NCBI RefSeq assembly: GCF_001712795.1
Contig: NZ_KV757595.1
Location: forward strand, 1-33,621
Origin: Nostoc sp. KVJ20
Lineage (GTDB): Bacteria > Cyanobacteriota > Cyanobacteriia > Cyanobacteriales > Nostocaceae
Reading direction: 5' to 3'
DNA: 33,621 nucleotides
Below are positions 17,474-25,919 of this stretch, one piece after another. The position numbers and the translations under genes were made by a program. The notes under the pieces were generated by a model, which saw only the letters and a program-made list of their open reading frames with translations, did not search any database and had not been told where the DNA came from. Every line of letters starts with the position of its first letter. Positions within the stretch are counted from its first letter, which is position 1.

Positions 17474-17920
17474 TCAAGTTTGCAAATATATAGAAGGATC
17501 TGCTGCTTGACGTAACTGCTCAGATGAAGAATAGTTATCTGTGATGATTTGCGGACATCGCATACAGGCTGCTTTACCTTCTTGCTGCCACCAGCGACAA
17601 TCTCGGCGGATAGAACAAGGTGGTAGTTGCTCTACTACTGCGGGCAATTTCTCTACAATTCGCATTGCGAGACGACAGTCTTTGCCATTAAAATGCTGAC
17701 AACCCGATTCCGCGCAGGATGCGGCCGTGCGAAAAATTTCGGCGGGTGTAACTGGGCTAGCTTTTGCCATCACTTCATCTGTGATGGGTAGAGGCTGTTT
17801 GAGATAAGTTACACGAGGTGCTGCGATCGCTCCAGCAACTATACCAAAGACAACACCATCCACAGATTCGGGTCTAGCACTTGGGCAAAGGGTAGTCTGA
17901 GCAGCAGTAATGTCTTCCAT
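17474..17920 (-). CDS. Eight-cysteine protein between two RiPP precursors
   Basis: A protein of 148 residues from the ATG at 17920; the frame stays open to a GTG at 17935, but GGAGGG seven bases before the ATG decides the start. Eight cysteines (C12, C69, C74, C82, C102, C108, C119, C122) include a CAESGC pair and a C-terminal CMRC pair, with CSIRRDCRWWQQEGKAAC between. This pattern suggests an iron-sulfur or zinc site. Residues 20-35 (DGVVFGIVAGAIAAPR) look like a small hydrophobic helix or leader-like segment, and there is no typical signal peptide. I do not recognise a named family. Its place between the two precursors, in the same direction, suggests a role in maturation, such as electron supply to the radical SAM enzyme or a modifying enzyme; this is inference. 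Confidence 0.7.
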   Translation of the reverse strand: MEDITAAQTTLCPSARPESVDGVVFGIVAGAIAAPRVTYLKQPLPITDEVMAKASPVTPAEIFRTAASCAESGCQHFNGKDCRLAMRIVEKLPAVVEQLPPCSIRRDCRWWQQEGKAACMRCPQIITDNYSSSEQLRQAADPSIYLQT

Positions 17921-17969
17921 GAATTGTCCCTCCACCGAAAGAGTATTTTTAAAATTTGCAGGCTAAGAG

Positions 17970-18320
17970 TTAGGAAAGTGGATAGTTTTCGTCATCGGGT
18001 AATGCAATCAGCCCAACTACAAGAGGGGGACAAATCCCCTTCACTGGAAGTTTAGTTGTTGGATAAACAACTGGTTCATCATCAGGTAATGCAATCAGCC
18101 CAACTACAGTTGGTGGACACAATAGGTCAATTTTCTTCAACTCTGTATCTGTAATCTGCGAGGTTAAGCCACCCATAATCCCTGCGGATTCTTCTTCAGA
18201 TAAACCTAACAAAGCCTCTTCTGTTTCTAATAACCCTCTTCGTGTCACCGCATTAGTAACGGCATCAGCAATTAGGTCATTTATTTCCATTTGTTGGTTG
18301 GCTTTTTTGCTTGTTTCCAT
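17970..18320 (-). CDS. RiPP-type precursor with two repeated CPPxVVGLIALPDDE cores
   Basis: A 116-residue protein with a leader ending in Gly50-Gly51 (LGLSEEESAGIMGG) and a core that contains two near-identical units, CPPTVVGLIALPDDE (68-82) and CPPLVVGLIALPDDE (97-111), 29 residues apart. The leader's Gly-Gly region resembles that of the Nif11 precursor next door (LSEEELLGAFGG). The core follows a similar plan (Pro, hydrophobic, Gly, hydrophobic pair, Pro, acidic) but has Val-Val-Gly in place of X-Tyr-Gly, so a splicease would have no tyrosine to excise. Each unit has one Cys. Nearby modification enzymes are the maturase and the eight-cysteine protein. AAGAGG precedes the ATG closely. The modification is unknown; export through the C39 system is likely. 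Confidence 0.75.
   Translation of the reverse strand: METSKKANQQMEINDLIADAVTNAVTRRGLLETEEALLGLSEEESAGIMGGLTSQITDTELKKIDLLCPPTVVGLIALPDDEPVVYPTTKLPVKGICPPLVVGLIALPDDENYPLS
17998..18108. repeat. Direct repeat encoding the twin cores
   Basis: Two identical 24-base stretches (17998-18021 and 18085-18108, each starting GGTAATGCAATCAG) are 87 bases, exactly 29 codons, apart. They encode the VVGLIALP parts of the two cores. Identity at third codon positions suggests a recent duplication or gene conversion inside the precursor gene. Confidence 0.9.
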
Positions 18321-18376
18321 TTTTTCCTCTTAATTTATGACTAAATGTTGTCTAAGTCTTATTGCAGATCCTTAAT

Positions 18377-21300
18377 CTAGTTGAACCATTGGATAACTGG
18401 AACACCTCCACTAGTAGCTTGATTAAGAAATGTGAGATTAGCGTTAGTCTGATCTCGTAAAGTACCTGCGACTTCATTGATGGAGGTTCCAACTACAACT
18501 CCTATTAAATCAAGGAAAGATGGTGATGTACTAACAGCATTAGTCCCGAAAATATAAGTGTCGGTAATTGAAGTAGTGGGGTTAAATACGTTCTGGATTC
18601 TATAAATTAAGCCTTTTTGCACTTGAATCAAATCACCTGCATTAAAGTCTCTTGCAAAGATTCCAGCCGTACTGGTTTCTTGACCGATAATGGCAATGTC
18701 GGCACCAGTTGTACCACTGCCTAAGTAGTAAAATTCATTACTACCTCCCAGAATAAATCGATCATTATTGGTTCCACCAGTTAAGACATCAACCTCTTGG
18801 AATCCTCGATTACCAAAACTACCGATAGTAATTGCAGAAGCATTTCTGCTACTAGCACCGACACCAATGAGGACATCATTGCCAGCACCGCCAATTAGGG
18901 TGTCATTGCCAGCATCTCCAATTAAGATGTTATTGCCAGCGTCGCCAGTTATCCTATCTGCAAAGGTCGAGCCAGCCACATTTTCAATGTTGGCGAGTGT
19001 ATCCGTACCACCAAGTCCGTCGCTAGCAGTTCCGGTTCCCAAATCAACGACAATACCTGCTGTGCTGGATAAATAATCCACCTGATCGGTACCAAGTCCG
19101 CCATCAATAATGTCATTGCCAGCACCTCCAATCAAGAGGTTATTGCCTGCATTGCCGGTGAGGGTGTCGTTGAAACTTGAACCTGCAACTTCTTCAATGC
19201 TAGTTAGTGTGTCAGTACCACCAAGTCCATCGTTAGCTGTACCAGTGGCTAAGTCAACAATCACTCCCCCTAAACTGGAGGAATAATCTGCTCGGTCACT
19301 TCCAATACCACCATTTAAGGTATCATTACCAGCGCCTCCCACAACGGTGTCATTGCCAGCACCCCCATCCAGGCTGTCATTACCAGACCCGCCACTGAGG
19401 AAGTTATTGGCTGTATTCCCGGTGAGGGTGTCGTTGAAACTTGAACCGGAAGCTTCTTCTATTTCGATTAGGGTATCAGTACCGCCTAGTCCATCACTGG
19501 CTGTACCTGCTGTGAGGTCAACGTTAACTGCTGAGGTACTAGAGGCATAATCAGTGCGATCGCTACCAGCACCACCAGTAAGTGTATCATTACCAGCACC
19601 ACCATTCAGCGTATCATTGCCAGTGCCACCATTGAGCAAGTTAGCAGCAGCATTTCCAGTCAAATTGTCGTTGAAATTGGAACCAACTACGTTTTCTAGG
19701 TTGGACAACGTATCAGTATCATCGAATCCATCACTAGCGTTACCTGAACTCAAGTTAACGGTGACACCTGCAAAACTGGAAGAATAATCAATTTGGTCAG
19801 TACCAGCACCACCATCAATGGTGTCATTACCAACCCCTCCCACAAAGAGGTTATTTGCAGTATTTCCGATCAGACTATCATTAAAGCTAGAACCAACGAC
19901 TTCTTCAATATTAGTCAGGCTATCTGTTCCCCCAAACCCATCGCTAGCAGTACCAGTTGCTAAGTTAACGGTGACACCTGCAATGCTGGAGGAATAATCA
20001 ACCCGGTCAGTACCATCGCCACCATCAATGGTGTCATTACCAGGCCCGCCGACGAAGATGTTATTTGCAGTATTTCCAGTCAGGTTATCGTTGAATGTGG
20101 AACCGATGACATCTTCAATATTAATTAGGGTATCAGTACCAACACTTGTCCCCCCGGTGGCGATGCCAGTTGCCAGGTTAACAACAACTGCCCCTGCACT
20201 CCCGGAATAATCCACACGGTCAGTACCAGCACCGCCATCAATGGAGTCATCGCCAGCCCCTCCAACAAAGACGTTATTCCCTGCATTGCCAATTAAGGTG
20301 TCGTTGAAACTAGAACCAGTCACATCTTCAATATTGAGCAGCGTATCGGTGCCACCCAAGCCATCAGTGGCGATGCCAGTCGTCAGATTAACAACAACTG
20401 CCCCTGTACTGGAAGAATAATTTACCCGGTCAGTACCAGCACCGCCATCAATGCTGTCATTGCCAGTCCCACCGATAAAGAAGTTATTGCCCGTATTGCC
20501 AATTAAAAGATCGTTGAAAGCAGAACCGACAACTTCTTCAATGTTAAGTAGCCTATCACTGCCACCCAGCCCATCACTGGCGATACCAGTGGCAAGGTTA
20601 ACGTTGACAGCTGCCGTACTGGAGGAATAATCTACCCGATCAAAACCGGCACCTCCATTGAGGGTGTCATTACCCGCTCCACCAATTAGAATATCGTTAC
20701 CAGAACCTCCATCCAGACTGTCATTACCAGCGTTTCCGATGAGACGGTTATTGCCCGTATTGCCAATCAAGATATCGTTGAAAGCAGAACCAGCAGCATC
20801 TTCAATGTTGATCAATGTATCGGTAGTGCCAAATCCATCGCTAGCGCTACCAGTCGCTAAGTTGACATTGACTGCGGCTGTACTGGATGAATAATCCACT
20901 AAATCAGTACCACTGTTACCATTTAGGTTGTCAGCACCAGCTCCACCAGCCAGAGTGTCATTGCCAATATTGCCATCAAGGGAGTCATCGCCGCTGCCGC
21001 CATCAAGGAGGTCATTATCTCCACCGCCATCGAGGAAGTCATTACCATCCTCGCCGTAGAGCAGGTCACTCTGTCCATTACCCAAGATGGTATCTTCTCC
21101 TGCACCGCCTCGCAGTATATCTACGCCACCGCCATTAATGTCGCTACCACTAGCCCCTTGGATAAAGTCATTACCGTCACCGCCATCGATGAAATTATTG
21201 CCACTGACTCCTGAGAGGACATCATTGCCTGTCCCACCGCGAATCGTATCATTACCTTGGCCACCCTGAATGGTGTCATCGTCATCGCCACCCTCTAGAC

Positions 21301-21556
21301 TATCGTTGCCACTTCCTCCATCCAAGAAGTCATTACCCGTGCCGCCAACTAAGGTGTCACTACCACTATCAAGGCCACCAAAGAGGAGATCATTACCAGC
21401 GCCACCATCTAAGGAATCGTTTCCTTGGTCGCCCTGAAGTAAATCATTTCCTCCTAACCCTAATAAAGTATCGTTCCCAAAACTTCCATAGAGCTGATCG
21501 TCTACAGCAGTTCCTTCAAGTAAGTTATTGCTACTATTTCCTCGTCTGAAAACCAT
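18377..21556 (-). CDS. Large RTX protein with nine ~70-residue repeat units
   Basis: A 1059-residue protein made almost wholly of Ca2+-binding RTX nonapeptides. After about 210 residues of plain GGxGNDxLxGG repeats come nine copies of a unit of roughly 70 residues, D-(R/Q)-V-D-Y-S-S-S, then [17 protein letters not shown], NIEDVxGSxFNDxLxGN and an RTX turn. The last 150 residues (from about [16 protein letters not shown]) are non-repetitive and end in [10 protein letters not shown], probably the type I secretion signal or an attachment domain. AAGGAG lies eight bases before the ATG. There is no signal peptide. It is likely a secreted or surface matrix protein; the precursor gene follows 56 bases downstream, so cotranscription with the RiPP block is possible. 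Confidence 0.88.
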   Translation of the reverse strand: MVFRRGNSSNNLLEGTAVDDQLYGSFGNDTLLGLGGNDLLQGDQGNDSLDGGAGNDLLFGGLDSGSDTLVGGTGNDFLDGGSGNDSLEGGDDDDTIQGGQGNDTIRGGTGNDVLSGVSGNNFIDGGDGNDFIQGASGSDINGGGVDILRGGAGEDTILGNGQSDLLYGEDGNDFLDGGGDNDLLDGGSGDDSLDGNIGNDTLAGGAGADNLNGNSGTDLVDYSSSTAAVNVNLATGSASDGFGTTDTLINIEDAAGSAFNDILIGNTGNNRLIGNAGNDSLDGGSGNDILIGGAGNDTLNGGAGFDRVDYSSSTAAVNVNLATGIASDGLGGSDRLLNIEEVVGSAFNDLLIGNTGNNFFIGGTGNDSIDGGAGTDRVNYSSSTGAVVVNLTTGIATDGLGGTDTLLNIEDVTGSSFNDTLIGNAGNNVFVGGAGDDSIDGGAGTDRVDYSGSAGAVVVNLATGIATGGTSVGTDTLINIEDVIGSTFNDNLTGNTANNIFVGGPGNDTIDGGDGTDRVDYSSSIAGVTVNLATGTASDGFGGTDSLTNIEEVVGSSFNDSLIGNTANNLFVGGVGNDTIDGGAGTDQIDYSSSFAGVTVNLSSGNASDGFDDTDTLSNLENVVGSNFNDNLTGNAAANLLNGGTGNDTLNGGAGNDTLTGGAGSDRTDYASSTSAVNVDLTAGTASDGLGGTDTLIEIEEASGSSFNDTLTGNTANNFLSGGSGNDSLDGGAGNDTVVGGAGNDTLNGGIGSDRADYSSSLGGVIVDLATGTANDGLGGTDTLTSIEEVAGSSFNDTLTGNAGNNLLIGGAGNDIIDGGLGTDQVDYLSSTAGIVVDLGTGTASDGLGGTDTLANIENVAGSTFADRITGDAGNNILIGDAGNDTLIGGAGNDVLIGVGASSRNASAITIGSFGNRGFQEVDVLTGGTNNDRFILGGSNEFYYLGSGTTGADIAIIGQETSTAGIFARDFNAGDLIQVQKGLIYRIQNVFNPTTSITDTYIFGTNAVSTSPSFLDLIGVVVGTSINEVAGTLRDQTNANLTFLNQATSGGVPVIQWFN

Positions 21557-21633
21557 AAGTTTTATCTCCTTAATTTTTCACTTTAAATTTTTCGAGTTTT
21601 CCTATTAAGTTGAACTAATTGTCTGATCCAAAT

Positions 21634-21738
21634 TTATAGTGACTTAGATTGGATAAGTTCTTGGTGCTGAGTTTGGTAAATCTGTTCTAAATTCATGTTG
21701 GCTTCCCCATATTGAGGATTGAACTCTAAAGCTTTTTG
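21634..21738 (-). pseudogene. Detached C-terminal remnant of the TPR/OGT gene
   Basis: This stretch encodes QKALEFNPQYGEANMNLEQI and 14 more residues before TAA, an obvious TPR continuation. The TPR-GT2 protein has the matching QKALELNPNYGEVYMGLGEI. The frame differs by one base from the TPR/OGT gene, whose stop lies at 21749, so the remnant is no longer translated as part of it. Confidence 0.75.
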
Positions 21739-21739
21739 A

Positions 21740-21754
21740 GGGCTACGCCTACGC
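21740..21754. repeat. Short repeat breaking the TPR/OGT gene
   Basis: GGGCTACGCCTACGC (on the plus strand) resembles a short sequence widely dispersed in Nostoc genomes (GCGTAGGCGTAGCCC on the other strand). Read in the gene it gives GCG TAG GCG TAG, introducing the stop and a one-base shift in the last TPR. Confidence 0.6.
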
Positions 21755-24715
21755 TGCTTTTATCTCTCCTTGTTTTTGCAGTACCACCCCTAAGTTATAA
21801 TGAGCTTCTACCAAATCTGGCTGTAGTGCGATCGCAGCTCGATAGTAAAGAGCAGCAGTTTTCCAATCAGCTGCTTGTTGGCGAGCAATGCCAAACTTAT
21901 AGTTGAGTTGAGCATAGTAAGTTTGTTTCTCGATTGAAAGCTTTCCTTGGGCAAAAAGCGCATTACCTAAATTGACATCTGCTTCTGTACAGTTAGGTTG
22001 AAATTCCAGAGCTTTTTGATAAGATGCGATCGCTTCTTCCCACTTACCTTGTTGTTGCAAGGTATAGCCCAAATTGTTGTAAATTGTCCCCGCATCTGGT
22101 CGGAGAGCAATAGCTTTTTTATAAGCGACTTCTGCTTCTGGCAATTGCCCTTGAGTTTGGCGAAAATTGCCTAAACTAAACCAAATTTTTACAGAGTTAG
22201 GCTGAACTTGAGAAGCTGCACTCAAGAATTTCTCTGCTTCCTCGAATGCACCTTTCTGTTGTCCCAGCATTCCTAACCCATATAGTGCTTCTGCATAATC
22301 TGGCTGTTTGTCGATAATCTGACGATATAACTGTTCTGCTTCGTCCAGGCGATTAGCTCGATGATGTTGAACTGCAAGTTTAAAAGCTTCAGTAACATCT
22401 TTGGTGTCAAATTTTCTGGATTTATTAACCAGCTGCAAAAGAAAATCTTCCAGCGCTCTGACTGGTTTTAAATCGCCATATAGTTTATGTTTATTTTCTG
22501 CGACTTGCTGGGAGATATATTGACGATATTCAGCATCTTTCCCCAGCCGAATAGCGATGTTTACGTATTCTTCTTTATTGGAGGCGATCGTTTCTTCTAT
22601 ACCCATCATCTTCAAGATGGCTAGAGAATGTCGTCCCCGCATCAGTTCTCCTGGTAAAGTAACAACCGGAATATTGTGGGCAATAGATTCCAAAGTAGAG
22701 TTACATCCAGACCATCCAATACTATCCAAAAAGACATCAGCTAAGGCTGTAGTACCAGCAAAAGTCTGACTCTTCATCTGAGGCAAAAATAAACAGTGAT
22801 TTTGGTAATTCAGCCCTAATTCTTCAAAAGCACGGTTTAAACGCTGGCGAAATACTTCTGTAACTTCTTCACTCTCATGTTTAATAAATACAAACTTAGA
22901 ATTCCCTAATTCCTTCGCAATTAGGGGGAAGACATCATCATGATTGGGCAAGTATTTATACAAAGATTGGCAACACCAGAAGAGAATTTCATCTTCTTGT
23001 AAACCTATATCTGCCTTCGTAATTGCTTGCGGTTTAATTGCCAAAGGTGTATAATGAATAGATAAATTTGGTAGTTTAACTAGCTTTTCTGTATAGTGTT
23101 CTTGAGCATTTTTTGATTCCATTAAATCACTGCTCAAGTAATAGTCAATAGTTGGTAGACCACTAGTATCAGGATGCCCCCAAGATGTCATTTGAATTGG
23201 CGCTAGTCTTAAGCAACCCATTTGTACAGTCATTGAGTCCATCCCAAACTCTGGAAAAATCAGGATGTGTAATTTATCTTCAGTTACCGCATCACACCAT
23301 TGTTCAATTGAGCGAACGCCTTGAACAAATTTATCCAAAACTTGAGCGGCTCTGATTGTTGAATCATCTTTGGTTGTTCCAGTGTGATAACCAAATACTT
23401 CAAATTCACTTCTATCGAGATTTTCTACCCAACCCTTAATAGGGATTTTCCAATTAGAATGATTACAGAAAAATCTAGAGACAATACCAACCCGAACCTT
23501 TTCATTTTTATCTAAGTTCGGGAGAACAAGCGGTTTGCTCCATTGGGTATAGCGACTCGACATGATCTGACAAATCATTTGTCCGTAAGTTCGCTGTAAA
23601 TCTCGGTCATTTAAACCTTGATATGCGAGATAAAAAGGCTGTAATGTGCCCACAGCTTCAGATGATTTTGCTTGTTCTTCTTGTTTAGTTAATTGATAGC
23701 TTTCAGCTAAATTTTGCAAATGCTGTTGATACTGATTACGGCTTAATTCAATTTCATCAACACTAGAATATATAATAGGTAGCTGACTGATACAAATACC
23801 TAATTTAGCAGGAGCATAATTTGGGGCAATTTTTAAAGCTTTCTCAAATGCTCTGATTGCTGACTCTAATTTACCGTTTTGTCTGAAAACAGTTGCTAAA
23901 TTGTAATGGATGATATTTATATCAGGCTGAAGTTTGATTGCTTCTTGATAAGATTCAATAGCAGCATCAAATTTGTTGAGTTTCTTCCAAATATTTCCCA
24001 AATTATTATGGGTTAATGCCAAATCTGGTTTAATATTTAACGCTTTTTGATATGCTGCTATTGCTTGCTTAAGCTTACCTTTTTGCTGCAAAGTATGCCC
24101 TAAGTTGTGATAGGCATAAAAAGAGTCTGGTTGAATTTTTATTGCTTGTTGGTAAGACTTGATGGCATCATCGAAGCGTGCCTGTTTTTGAAGTACATCT
24201 CCTAAATTATTATGAGCTGATACTAAATCTGGCTGCAATGCAATAGCCTGCCGATAGTATAACTCTGCAATCCTCAAATCACCTGCGTTTTGTCTACCTA
24301 AAGCAAATTGCTGATTTAAGTCTGCATAGTAAATTTTTTCCTGCGATGACAGCTTTCCTTGGAGGTGGAGAGCATTACCGAGATTTGCTTGTACTTCTAT
24401 GCAGTCGGGTAGAATTTCCAGTGCTTTTTGATAGCAAGCGATCGCATCCTCTAGCTTACCTTGCTGTTGTAAACTATACCCTAAGCTGTTGTGTACTGCC
24501 GCTATTTCTGGCTGTAATTGTAAGGTGGCTTGGAAAAATGATTCTGCATTTTGATATTCTTTTTGCTGTTGCGCCAGCATACCTAAGCCGTATAGTGCCT
24601 CCGCTTGTCTGGGATTTACCTCTATAATTTGACGATAAACCTGTTCGGCTTGGGTGAAGCGCTTGGCTTGGTAATGTTGAACAGCGAGTTCTAGAGACTC
24701 AGGAAGTGTAGTCAT
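21749..24715 (-). CDS. TPR - O-GlcNAc transferase-like (GT41/SPINDLY-type) - TPR protein
   Basis: A 988-residue protein. Residues 1-310 are TPRs, about 405-760 a GT41-type catalytic region, and 775-988 a second TPR array. Catalytic landmarks are VRVGIVSRFF (407-416), APIQMTSWGHPDTSG (505-519), QSLYKYLP with K587 where OGT has its UDP-contacting Lys, and GCNSTLESIAHNIPVVTLPG (670-689). Such enzymes transfer GlcNAc or hexose to Ser, Thr or Asn of proteins in the cytosol, or build a polymer. The second TPR block is nearly the same as the N terminus of the TPR-GT2 protein, showing shared origin. The 3' end is cut short by a short repeat; the missing 34 residues lie just downstream out of frame. 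No clear ribosome-binding site. Targets may be the neighbouring secreted proteins (inference). Confidence 0.85.
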   Translation of the reverse strand: MTTLPESLELAVQHYQAKRFTQAEQVYRQIIEVNPRQAEALYGLGMLAQQQKEYQNAESFFQATLQLQPEIAAVHNSLGYSLQQQGKLEDAIACYQKALEILPDCIEVQANLGNALHLQGKLSSQEKIYYADLNQQFALGRQNAGDLRIAELYYRQAIALQPDLVSAHNNLGDVLQKQARFDDAIKSYQQAIKIQPDSFYAYHNLGHTLQQKGKLKQAIAAYQKALNIKPDLALTHNNLGNIWKKLNKFDAAIESYQEAIKLQPDINIIHYNLATVFRQNGKLESAIRAFEKALKIAPNYAPAKLGICISQLPIIYSSVDEIELSRNQYQQHLQNLAESYQLTKQEEQAKSSEAVGTLQPFYLAYQGLNDRDLQRTYGQMICQIMSSRYTQWSKPLVLPNLDKNEKVRVGIVSRFFCNHSNWKIPIKGWVENLDRSEFEVFGYHTGTTKDDSTIRAAQVLDKFVQGVRSIEQWCDAVTEDKLHILIFPEFGMDSMTVQMGCLRLAPIQMTSWGHPDTSGLPTIDYYLSSDLMESKNAQEHYTEKLVKLPNLSIHYTPLAIKPQAITKADIGLQEDEILFWCCQSLYKYLPNHDDVFPLIAKELGNSKFVFIKHESEEVTEVFRQRLNRAFEELGLNYQNHCLFLPQMKSQTFAGTTALADVFLDSIGWSGCNSTLESIAHNIPVVTLPGELMRGRHSLAILKMMGIEETIASNKEEYVNIAIRLGKDAEYRQYISQQVAENKHKLYGDLKPVRALEDFLLQLVNKSRKFDTKDVTEAFKLAVQHHRANRLDEAEQLYRQIIDKQPDYAEALYGLGMLGQQKGAFEEAEKFLSAASQVQPNSVKIWFSLGNFRQTQGQLPEAEVAYKKAIALRPDAGTIYNNLGYTLQQQGKWEEAIASYQKALEFQPNCTEADVNLGNALFAQGKLSIEKQTYYAQLNYKFGIARQQAADWKTAALYYRAAIALQPDLVEAHYNLGVVLQKQGEIKAA

Positions 24716-25143
24716 AACTTATACATCTGATATGTCTTTCTATTGCTACACCCACCAGGAACTTGAGTTTCTGTAACCTATAGCTGAAGTCGGTTTTAAC
24801 CGATTAAAATTCTGATTTTTAGTATATTAAAACGAATCATCCTCATCTAACCTTCGGGGGGTTTACGATCAGGACGCTGTTATAGGGAAACATCGCAGAC
24901 ATAGCTACTACCCTAGAGTTTTAACTCAGGGCGGTCGAACTTTACATAACTATAGGTTGGGTTGAGGACTAAGCTTTGTAAAAATTTGTTGCTGAAACTA
25001 TTATTTGAAATTAAACGGTGTAGTTTAAATGAATACCGAAAGCTCAAATGAGCAGAGAGCTTTCGGTAATTTATGAATCTAGTAGGCTTTCGAGCCGACT
25101 CTACTTGCAAGAGTTTATACTCATTGTAAGTGGAGTTTAATTT
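24716..25143. other. 428-bp intergenic with dispersed palindromes
   Basis: No gene is supported; an open frame of 65 codons at 24913-25110 (minus) lacks a ribosome-binding site and overlaps a hairpin. The spacer holds a palindrome AGTCGGTT-TT-AACCGATT (24788-24805) of a kind common in Nostoc, a partial palindrome CCCTAGAGTT/AACTCAGGG near 24911-24931, a TAGGTTGGGTTGAGG repeat near 24953-24967, and the terminator-like hairpin at 25034-25068. Confidence 0.6.
25034..25068 (-). terminator. Strong hairpin after the Gly-Gly peptide gene
   Basis: TACCGAAAGCTC (25034-25045) and GAGCTTTCGGTA (25057-25068) form a perfect 12-bp stem with an 11-base loop, 75 bases past the peptide gene's stop. On the minus strand ATTCATTT follows, a weak T-rich tail. 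It probably ends or protects the peptide transcript. Confidence 0.65.
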
Positions 25144-25452
25144 TTAGTTACCAGTACCAGATACGCTGAGTGCGTTAGCAGAAGCAACACCATCATTTGT
25201 GAAGGTGAAAGCGAAGGTTTCAGCAAAGCTGTTGTTACCCAATGCGGTAGCGCCTGATTCAGAAGTAGCTAGGTTGCCGCTGACGTTAACATCAACATCT
25301 ACGTTCTTGTCGATATCGATGTTTTCATTGAAATCTACATCGATGTCTACGTCTTTGTCGATGTCGAAATCGCCATAACCGTAACCGTAACCAAAGCCAC
25401 CGATAACTTCTTCAGAGGTGATTTCCAAGTAGTTCAAGTCTGCAATAATCAT
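25144..25452 (-). CDS. Small secreted-type peptide with Gly-Gly leader and Asp-alternating body
   Basis: A 102-residue protein. The leader MIIADLNYLEITSEEVIGG ends in Gly18-Gly19, the cut site expected for a C39 peptidase exporter. The mature part starts FGYGYGYGDFD, continues with an alternating Asp pattern (DVDIDVDFNENIDIDKNVDVDV, residues 34-55) that could form a metal- or Ca2+-binding beta structure, and ends in a Ser/Ala/Asn-rich stretch (FAETFAFTFTNDGVASANAL). It has no Cys. GGAG lies eight bases before the ATG, and a promoter and a terminator-like hairpin flank it, so it is a single-gene transcript, probably strongly expressed. It shares its leader with the protein at 16540-16905. Export by the C39 transporter encoded just upstream is likely; bacteriocin, signal or matrix peptide are all possible roles. 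Confidence 0.8.
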   Translation of the reverse strand: MIIADLNYLEITSEEVIGGFGYGYGYGDFDIDKDVDIDVDFNENIDIDKNVDVDVNVSGNLATSESGATALGNNSFAETFAFTFTNDGVASANALSVSGTGN

Positions 25453-25525
25453 TGATTTTCTCCTGAAATGATGTAAATCTTTTTAGCTTTTTTCGGCTAG
25501 CCAAGTTGTTTTTGGCTATGTACTA

Positions 25526-25553
25526 ACTATAGTTGTTTTACAGTGAAAGTCAA
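25526..25553 (-). promoter_or_regulatory. Sigma-70-type promoter of the Gly-Gly peptide gene
   Basis: On the minus strand TTGACT (25548-25553) is followed after 16 bases by TATAGT (25526-25531), close to the consensus -35 and -10 boxes. Transcription would start near 25519, giving a leader of about 65 bases before the ATG at 25452. Confidence 0.7.
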
Positions 25554-25773
25554 TAGGTTTTTGAAAGTTTTTTTTAATTAGATTTACTTATAGAAAAAAG
25601 ATAAATTTAGCCAATAATCATCATATTTAATAATTTGTTTTCTGCTCTAAAAAAGCACAGCAAAATATGGCATTGATCGCTTTAATCAATACCAGTAAAA
25701 GCTTCCAGAAATTATTCTAATTTCTGTGTATGTCAATTTTGTAATGTAGAATTTTATTTCTTAAAAGACCAAA

Positions 25774-25799
25774 GCTAAAAAAATAAACTATTTTTTAGC
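25774..25799 (-). terminator. A/T-arm hairpin downstream of the export module
   Basis: GCTAAAAAA (25774-25782) and TTTTTTAGC (25791-25799) are perfect inverted arms around eight bases, 121 bases past the stop of the parvulin-like gene. The stem is AT-rich, so termination would be weak, but it sits where the export operon should end, upstream of a separate promoter. Confidence 0.4.
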
Positions 25800-25919
25800 G
25801 CAGCAAATAGGCATTTCAAATATTTTATATTTCTAAGAATCAACCCTAAAAAAGGGAGATTGTCAGCCATAAAAATATTTGACACTTAATTAGCTATTGG
25901 GTGTTGGTCAATAACAGAT

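Larger units (their letters stand above)
25453..25919. other. 467-bp AT-rich intergenic with promoter and hairpin
   Basis: No gene is supported. The left part carries the peptide promoter (25526-25553), the right part a long A/T-arm hairpin (25774-25799) after the parvulin-like gene. The rest is very AT-rich and shows no conserved element I recognise. Confidence 0.6.

Noticed and set aside
17998..18108. The 24-base direct repeat as a possible CRISPR array
   Set aside because: Only two copies, with an in-frame spacing of exactly 29 codons inside a precursor gene; it encodes repeated core peptides.
18768..21269. Many plus-strand Pro/Ser/Leu-rich frames opposite the large RTX gene
   Set aside because: They are mirror images of the repeated GGxGNDxL codons on the minus strand; the repetitiveness comes from the RTX repeats.
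24913..25110. 65-codon minus-strand frame downstream of the Gly-Gly peptide gene
   Set aside because: It overlaps the terminator-like hairpin, has no ribosome-binding site and reads like noncoding DNA.
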